From assembly GCF_002979455.1 (NCBI RefSeq), contig NZ_PCOU01000014.1:1-64000 (forward strand): a DNA stretch of 64,000 nucleotides, given 5' to 3'. Of this stretch, positions 59,356 through 64,000 are shown in pieces (position 1 is the first letter of the stretch; each line of letters opens with the position of its first letter). Under the pieces are notes generated by a model. That model saw only the letters and a list, made by a program, of their open reading frames with translations. It made no database searches and was not told the origin of the DNA. The position numbers and the translations under genes are program-made. Source of the stretch: Chryseobacterium sp. MYb7 (GTDB taxonomy: Bacteria; Bacteroidota; Bacteroidia; Flavobacteriales; Weeksellaceae).

Positions 59356-61401
59356 ATGAAAAAGCAATTAACATATATAGCTGCAGCATTTTTCTTTACA
59401 GGAATGGTTTCGGCACAAAAAATAGATCTTAATGCAATGCCAAAACCAGGACCTACTCCTGCGATTAACATTGCTAAGCCAAAAACCTTCCAGCTAAGCA
59501 ATGGTCTTACAGTAATGGTGGTTGAAAACAATAAACTGCCAAGAGTAAACGCAAGCCTTTCTATGGACAGACCTCCGTACAATGAAGGAGCAATCACCGG
59601 AGTAAGCGGAATAATGGCTGAACAGTTCGAAAATGGAACTACCAATATCAGCAAAGACGATTTCAACAAAAAAGTAGATTATCTGGGAGCTAATCTTAGT
59701 TTCTCTTCAGGAGGTGCTTTTGCTAATTCACTTTCAAAATATTTCCCTGAAGTTTTAGGTTTGATGGCTGATGCAATCATTAACCCTAAATTCTCTGCTG
59801 AAGAAATTCAAAACTCTAAAGAAAGAGCCATTGAAGGATTAAAATCTCAAGAAAAAAATGCTTCTGCTATCGCACAAAGAGTTTCCAATGCTTTGATATA
59901 TGGAAAAAATACTTCAAGAGGTGAGTTTGAAACGATTGAATCTATCAATAAAATTCAGCTTGCTGACGTTCAGAATACTTACAAAAAATACTACGCTCCG
60001 GATAATGCTTACTTAGTAATTGTAGGAGATGTAAAATTTGATCAGGTAAAACCTTTGATCGAAAAAGCATTCAGTGGCTGGAAAAAGGCAAATACTCCTA
60101 TCGCATCATTAGAGCCGGCTTCTAATGTTGCTAAAACAGAAATCAACGTAGTGGATGTTCCTTCTGCAGTACAGTCTGTTGTTTCATTAAGCAACCTGAA
60201 CACGCTGAAAATGAAGGATACCAACTATTTCCCTGCAACCATTGCCAACTACATTCTTGGGGGCGGTGGTGAGGCAAGACTTTTCATGAACCTTCGTGAA
60301 AAAAACGGATTTACCTATGGTGCTTACTCAGAAATGGCTGCCAGTAAATATTCACCGGAGTTCTCTGCAAGTGCAAAAGTAAGAAATGAAGTTACTGACA
60401 AAGCCGTTAAAGAATTCATGAATGAACTTAACGCAATTTCTACAATAAAACCGGAAGAATTGGAAAATGCTAAAGCTAAATTGAAAGGATCTTTTATTAT
60501 GTCTTTAGAACAGCCGGCGACAATAGCAATATTTGCATTAAATCAAAAAGTAGAGGATTTACCAGCTGATTTCTATACCAATTACTTAAAATCTATCGAT
60601 AAAGTAACTGCTGCAGATGTTTCAAGTGCTGTAAAAGCTACCATTTTACCCAACCAAAGCAGAATTTTCATCGCAGGTAAAGCGTCTGATATTTCTGAAG
60701 GACTGGAAAAATTAGGCTATCCTGTAAAATATTTCGATAAAGAAGCTAACCCTGTTGCAAAACCAACTGTGCAAAAAGTGGACGCTAATGTAACGGTTGC
60801 TTCTGTAGTTGACAAATACATCAATGCTATCGGAGGAAAAGCTAACCTGGCTAAAATTACTTCTTACACTACGAATGCTTCTATGTCTATGCAAGGACAA
60901 AACATCGACTTTAAAATCATTAAAGCACAAGAAGGAAAGGAGCTTACCACTGTAACAGCAATGGGACAGGTAGTTCAAAAGCAGTTATTTGACGGAAAAA
61001 CTGGTTATTCTGAACAAATGGGTCAAAAAGTTGATATCACACCTGAGGAAATTGCTGCAAAGCAAAAAAATACAGAGCTCTTCAAAGAATTAGGTTTTGC
61101 AAAATCTGCTGATTATAAATTAGGCGGAATTGAGAAAATCGGAGGTGAAGATTCTTACGCAATTAAAGGTGGAGATACAACGTATTACTACAGTGTTGCA
61201 ACAGGATTAAAAACCGGAGAAACAAAAAAAATAAAAGCTAAAGGTCAGGAGATGACAATTCCAACAACATTCTCTAACTACAAAGATGTAGAAGGGGTAA
61301 AAATGCCTTACACAATCTCTGTAAGTCAAATGGGAATGGACATGACGATGACTGTAAAGTCTTATGAGATCAATAAGGCTACTGATGCTGATTTTAAATA
61401 A
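59356..61401 (+). CDS. M16 peptidase-like partner subunit (zinc site lost) with C-terminal domain
   Basis: 681 aa, signal peptide to about VSAQ. Residues 35-470 are M16-like, but the zinc region reads GVSGIMAEQFENGT (82-95) where the active partner has GFAHFFEHLLFEGT, so His, Glu and His are all replaced. NLREKNGFTYGAYS, the C-domain Arg/Tyr pair of the helper subunit, is kept. Residues about 480-681 add a beta-rich domain (VDKYINAIGGKANLAKITSYTT, cut here to DKYINAIGGKANLAKI) seen as a tail in other Bacteroidota M16 proteins. Expected to form a heterodimer with the upstream enzyme. Confidence 0.88.
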   Translation: MKKQLTYIAAAFFFTGMVSAQKIDLNAMPKPGPTPAINIAKPKTFQLSNGLTVMVVENNKLPRVNASLSMDRPPYNEGAITGVSGIMAEQFENGTTNISKDDFNKKVDYLGANLSFSSGGAFANSLSKYFPEVLGLMADAIINPKFSAEEIQNSKERAIEGLKSQEKNASAIAQRVSNALIYGKNTSRGEFETIESINKIQLADVQNTYKKYYAPDNAYLVIVGDVKFDQVKPLIEKAFSGWKKANTPIASLEPASNVAKTEINVVDVPSAVQSVVSLSNLNTLKMKDTNYFPATIANYILGGGGEARLFMNLREKNGFTYGAYSEMAASKYSPEFSASAKVRNEVTDKAVKEFMNELNAISTIKPEELENAKAKLKGSFIMSLEQPATIAIFALNQKVEDLPADFYTNYLKSIDKVTAADVSSAVKATILPNQSRIFIAGKASDISEGLEKLGYPVKYFDKEANPVAKPTVQKVDANVTVASVVDKYINAIGGKANLAKITSYTTNASMSMQGQNIDFKIIKAQEGKELTTVTAMGQVVQKQLFDGKTGYSEQMGQKVDITPEEIAAKQKNTELFKELGFAKSADYKLGGIEKIGGEDSYAIKGGDTTYYYSVATGLKTGETKKIKAKGQEMTIPTTFSNYKDVEGVKMPYTISVSQMGMDMTMTVKSYEINKATDADFK

Positions 61402-61420
61402 TACATCCTATTTTTATAGA

Positions 61421-61448
61421 AAAAACGGCAACAATTGTTGCCGTTTTT
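61421..61448 (+). terminator. Terminator after the M16 pair
   Basis: 12-bp perfect stem (61421-61432 with 61437-61448), loop aatt, flanked by A and T runs. Confidence 0.9.
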
Positions 61449-61478
61449 ATTTTTATCAACATTTGGCGACATCTTTTT

Positions 61479-61508
61479 TTGTCATTCAGTAAAAAAACAT
61501 TAAATTTG
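61479..61508 (+). promoter_or_regulatory. secG promoter
   Basis: TTG at 61479-61481, 19-bp spacer, TAAATTTG at 61501-61508, 25 bp before the ATG. Confidence 0.8.
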
Positions 61509-61533
61509 CCCATTCAAAAAGATATCAGAATTA

Positions 61534-61887
61534 ATGGATACTATATTTACACTATTGATGGTTCTTGTTATGGTTGCCAGTGTTTTATTGGTAATTATCG
61601 TTATGGCACAAAATCCTAAAGGAGGAGGCCTTTCAAGTACATTCGGAGGTGCATCATCTGCACAATTCGGAGTACAGAGAACCAATGATTTCATGGAAAA
61701 AGCAACATGGACTCTAGGCGGAACTATCATCGTTCTTATCCTTTTAAGCGTTGTTATTACAGGTAAGCCGTCTCAGGCACTTCCTGCACAACAGCAGCCT
61801 GCGAAGAAAGAAGCTCCTGCAAAACAGTCAGCTCCTGCTTCTAAAACTGCAGCTCCGGCACAAACTCCTGTAGCACCGGCTAAATAA
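61534..61887 (+). CDS. secG: SecG preprotein translocase subunit
   Basis: 117-aa inner-membrane subunit of SecYEG. Two hydrophobic helices (about 3-25 and 54-74) flank the hallmark loop VMAQNPKGGGLSSTFGG. After the second helix comes a lysine/alanine/proline/glutamine-rich tail (about 79-117), longer than in E. coli but common in Bacteroidota. Confidence 0.93.
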   Translation: MDTIFTLLMVLVMVASVLLVIIVMAQNPKGGGLSSTFGGASSAQFGVQRTNDFMEKATWTLGGTIIVLILLSVVITGKPSQALPAQQQPAKKEAPAKQSAPASKTAAPAQTPVAPAK

Positions 61888-61911
61888 GAAGAATACCATC
61901 TTATATAAAAC

Positions 61912-61938
61912 AAAAGCAACTCAAATTGAGTTGCTTTT
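61912..61938. terminator. Terminator between secG and glycosyltransferase
   Basis: 12-bp stem (61912-61923 with 61927-61938), 3-nt loop, T run; can serve both convergent genes. Confidence 0.85.
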
Positions 61939-62772
61939 TTATTTTAGCTTGATCTTTTCAATCTGATGGCGAAGCTTCAATCCTGCCTTTAAAAATGAAT
62001 ATTGCACAGGCTTCGATTCTTTATAGTATTTATCAATGAAGATCTGCATGGCTCCATAAAACCTGTTGAGATAAACTTCGTTCTTTATGGTACTTTCTCC
62101 TTTGTGGTGAAGTATTGAAACTTTACCATAATAAAAATTTTTATATCCGTTTCTTAAAAACGTATAGCAGAGATCAATATCTTCTCCATACATGAAGTAC
62201 GCTTCATCTAACCCTCCTATTTTTTCGTAAACATCTTTTTTGGCTAGTAAAAATGCACCTGTGAGAACTTCCACTTCTGCGACAGCATTTTCTTCTATAT
62301 CGTTTCTGTAATAAGATTTCGAATTGTTCTTTTTAAAATTGGTAAACAGTTTTTCAAAAGAGTTAAACATATCCGGAACCGAACGTTTACTTTCAGGCAG
62401 AAAATGTCCTTCTGCGTCGTGCATTCTCACTCCCAGGCAACCGAAAGAAGGTTGAGCATCCGCAAAATCCAACAGTTCTTTCATATAAAACCCTTCGAAT
62501 TCCGTATCAGGATTCAAAAGCAGCAGGTATTCACCTTTCGCAGATTGGATGGCCTGGTTATTGGCTTTCGAAAAACCACCATTCACTTCAGAAGATATAA
62601 AATGTACGTTTGGAAACTCAGGGATAAGATCACCCCATGAAGTGTCTGTAGAAGCATTATCAATTACAATCACCTCATATTCTACCTCTTGTATAAATTT
62701 CTGAAGGGACAGGAGACAGCTTCTAAGTAATTGGGTAACATTATAATTAACGATAATAACGGACAGCTTCAT
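61939..62772 (-). CDS. Glycosyltransferase family 2 (rhamnosyltransferase-like)
   Basis: 277-aa GT-A enzyme. Nucleotide-sugar motifs SVIIVNYNVTQLLRSCL, VIVIDNASTDTSW and LLLLNPDTEFEG (the metal-binding DxD is replaced by NPDTE, as in this subfamily); acceptor part has LTGAFLLAKKDVYEKIGGLDE, cut here as LTGAFLLAKKDVYEKIGG, and MYGEDIDLCYT. Probably adds a sugar to a cell-surface glycan. It starts 1 bp after the recR stop. Confidence 0.88.
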   Translation of the reverse strand: MKLSVIIVNYNVTQLLRSCLLSLQKFIQEVEYEVIVIDNASTDTSWGDLIPEFPNVHFISSEVNGGFSKANNQAIQSAKGEYLLLLNPDTEFEGFYMKELLDFADAQPSFGCLGVRMHDAEGHFLPESKRSVPDMFNSFEKLFTNFKKNNSKSYYRNDIEENAVAEVEVLTGAFLLAKKDVYEKIGGLDEAYFMYGEDIDLCYTFLRNGYKNFYYGKVSILHHKGESTIKNEVYLNRFYGAMQIFIDKYYKESKPVQYSFLKAGLKLRHQIEKIKLK

Positions 62773-62773
62773 A

Positions 62774-63385
62774 TTAATCCTTTTCGTTGTATGGCAGCCT
62801 GTTGATAATAGATCTCCCTAAAGAAATTTCATCAGCATATTCCAATTCATCCCCTACTGAAATTCCTCTTGCAATGCTTGAAAAATTCACATTGAAGCTT
62901 TTAAATTTCTTGTAAATATAATAAGCTGTGGTATCTCCTTCCATCGTCGCACTCAAGGCAAAAATAAATTCCTTTACTTTCCCCTCATTCAGCTTCTTTT
63001 CAATGCTTGGAATATTTAATTGACCTGGACCCACTCCTTCCATGGGAGAAATTTTACCTCCAAGAATTAAATATTTCCCAGTGTATTTCCCGGTATTTTC
63101 AATAGCAATAACATCCCTTACATCTTCCACGATACAGATCAATTCTCCATTTCTCTTTTCATTGCTGCATATTTCACAGATGTCAAAATCTGAAAAATTA
63201 TGACATTCTTTACAGTATTTTATTTCGTTGACAAGATTAATCAGCGAGTTTCCAAGACTTACGGCTCTGGAATTGGGCTGCTTCAACAAATGTAATGCTA
63301 ACCTTAAAGCCGTTTTTCTTCCAATCCCAGGCAGTCCTGAAATTTCATCTACTGCCTTTGCCAACACTTTACTTGGGTAATCCAT
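62774..63385 (-). CDS. recR: RecR recombination mediator
   Basis: 203-aa member of the RecFOR pathway that loads RecA on gapped DNA. N-terminal HhH (EISGLPGIGRKTALRLALH), four-cysteine zinc finger CKECHNFSDFDICEIC, and Toprim segment CIVEDVRDVIAIENTG with GGKISPMEGVGPGQLNI. Length is normal. Upstream gene in a pair with the glycosyltransferase. Confidence 0.95.
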   Translation of the reverse strand: MDYPSKVLAKAVDEISGLPGIGRKTALRLALHLLKQPNSRAVSLGNSLINLVNEIKYCKECHNFSDFDICEICSNEKRNGELICIVEDVRDVIAIENTGKYTGKYLILGGKISPMEGVGPGQLNIPSIEKKLNEGKVKEFIFALSATMEGDTTAYYIYKKFKSFNVNFSSIARGISVGDELEYADEISLGRSIINRLPYNEKD

Positions 63386-63390
63386 AGGTA

Positions 63391-63398
63391 CAAAAATA
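63391..63398 (-). promoter_or_regulatory. -7 box abutting the recR start codon
   Basis: TATTTTTG on the minus strand ends five bases before the ATG; possible leaderless transcript. Confidence 0.45.
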
Positions 63399-63418
63399 AG
63401 GATTAAAGTTGATAATTA

Positions 63419-63520
63419 ATAGTGAATCATGAATGGTCAATTCACTTCGTTTGTGAATTTGTATAAAGTGATTATTGACTATTGACTTTACGCAGCAAAA
63501 ATTGACAATTGACCATGAGA
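63419..63520. repeat. Dispersed gaccattgaccattcac-type repeat, copy 3
   Basis: Contains ttcacttcgtttgtgaa (near-palindromic) and the block at 63481-63503 that matches 19508-19530 in reverse orientation with two differences. Confidence 0.7.
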
Positions 63521-63580
63521 TTAATGTCCCATTATGATATTTTACATTTCTCCTCTATCCGAGAACTCTAAAAAAACCTC

Positions 63581-63588
63581 TATATTTG
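63581..63588 (+). promoter_or_regulatory. -7 box for the final gene
   Basis: TATATTTG lies 34 bp before the ATG at 63623. Confidence 0.55.
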
Positions 63589-63622
63589 CGGCTCTAATTA
63601 AATATGAAAAAAATTAACTAAC

Positions 63623-64000
63623 ATGGTACTTAACAATCTGAATTATCCTCTGGATTTCAAATTCAAAATCACTACTTTAGCAAGCGACTTTAATATTACT
63701 GACAGAAATGGAAATTATGTAGCATATGTTCGTCAGAAAATGTTCAAGTTGAAAGAAGATGTTGTCGTTTTCAATGATGAGAGCAAGGCTAAGGAACTTT
63801 TCAGAATCAGAGCTAATCAATGGATTGATTTCAATGCTTCTTATTCTTTGAATGATCTTATTGACAATAAAAACTTTGGTAGATTAGCCAGAAAAGGAAT
63901 GCGTTCTCTCTGGAAAGCAAGTTATGATGTTCTGGATGCAAACGATCAGCCTAAGTTTAAAATTCAGGAAGACAGCGCATGGGTAAGGTTCTGGGACAGC
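63623..64000 (+). CDS. LURP-one-related/scramblase-like protein (3' end beyond window)
   Basis: First 126 codons of an open frame cut by the window edge. MVLNNLNYPLDFKFKITTLA, DRNGNYVAYVRQKMFKLKEDV and NQWIDFNASYSL are typical of the tubby-like LURP-one barrel (phospholipid scramblase-like). No signal peptide. The cellular role of the bacterial members is not established. Confidence 0.75.
   Translation, partial: MVLNNLNYPLDFKFKITTLASDFNITDRNGNYVAYVRQKMFKLKEDVVVFNDESKAKELFRIRANQWIDFNASYSLNDLIDNKNFGRLARKGMRSLWKASYDVLDANDQPKFKIQEDSAWVRFWDS

Overview
The window looks like a chromosomal segment of a low-GC member of the Bacteroidota, most likely Flavobacteriia close to Chryseobacterium (family Weeksellaceae). 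The grounds are many TAnnTTTG -7 promoter boxes, few Shine-Dalgarno sites, short MKK-type lipoprotein signals, a type IX secretion sorting tail, TonB-dependent receptors, a flavobacterial homogentisate catabolic set and a GG-leader peptide of a kind I associate with Chryseobacterium. The genus is an inference. I saw no rRNA, tRNA, IS transposase, prophage or CRISPR array.

Layout. 1-6.5 kb: a curli-type amyloid locus, with a LuxR-type regulator (+) facing a minus-strand run of major curlin, minor curlin, CsgE, CsgF, CsgG and a large surface lipoprotein. 6.9-10.2 kb: Nudix hydrolase, acyltransferase, lipoprotein and Mpl. 10.5-13.6 kb: AT-rich accessory stretch with two tandem C-type-lectin-like proteins. 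13.7-26.7 kb: redox and detoxification genes (nitronate monooxygenase, AlkD, two aldo/keto reductases, MdaB-like reductase, ABM monooxygenase, a DJ-1/PfpI gene with an in-frame TGA, cyclase, DoxX, AhpD-like) with GNAT, LysR and Crp proteins. 27.2-30.2 kb: glycine betaine ABC transporter behind a long leader. 30.2-32.2 kb: HxlR regulator and divergent quinone reductase with a palindromic operator. 32.4-34.9 kb: TonB receptor plus thioredoxin-like lipoprotein or periplasmic protein behind a palindrome. 35-45 kb: tyrosine catabolism (hmgA, hpd, fahA, flavin reductase) interleaved with two CoA-transferases and a GG-leader peptide gene sitting between duplicated terminators. 45.3-52.2 kb: Ivy-like lipoprotein, hydrolases, a T9SS-exported SGNH protein, a HipA-like kinase/DUF3037 pair and cstA. 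52.3-64 kb: TonB receptor, UvrD/PcrA helicase, M16 protease pair, secG, glycosyltransferase, recR and the start of a LURP-one-like gene.

The curli locus has every secretion and chaperone part needed for an extracellular amyloid, in altered architectures: CsgE carries an extra N-terminal domain resembling the CsgH chaperone, CsgG carries a barrel-like C-terminal extension, and a propeller lipoprotein ends the operon. Tyrosine catabolism runs from 4-hydroxyphenylpyruvate (hpd) through homogentisate (hmgA) to fumarylacetoacetate cleavage (fahA), and the CoA-transferases could handle the acetoacetate, succinate or acetate released.

Several dispersed, partly palindromic intergenic repeat families recur between genes. 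The most interesting items for follow-up are the CsgH-CsgE fusion, the GG-leader peptide cassette, the Ivy-like lipoprotein, the palindrome-controlled TonB receptor/thioredoxin pair, the HipA-like/DUF3037 pair and the tandem lectins.
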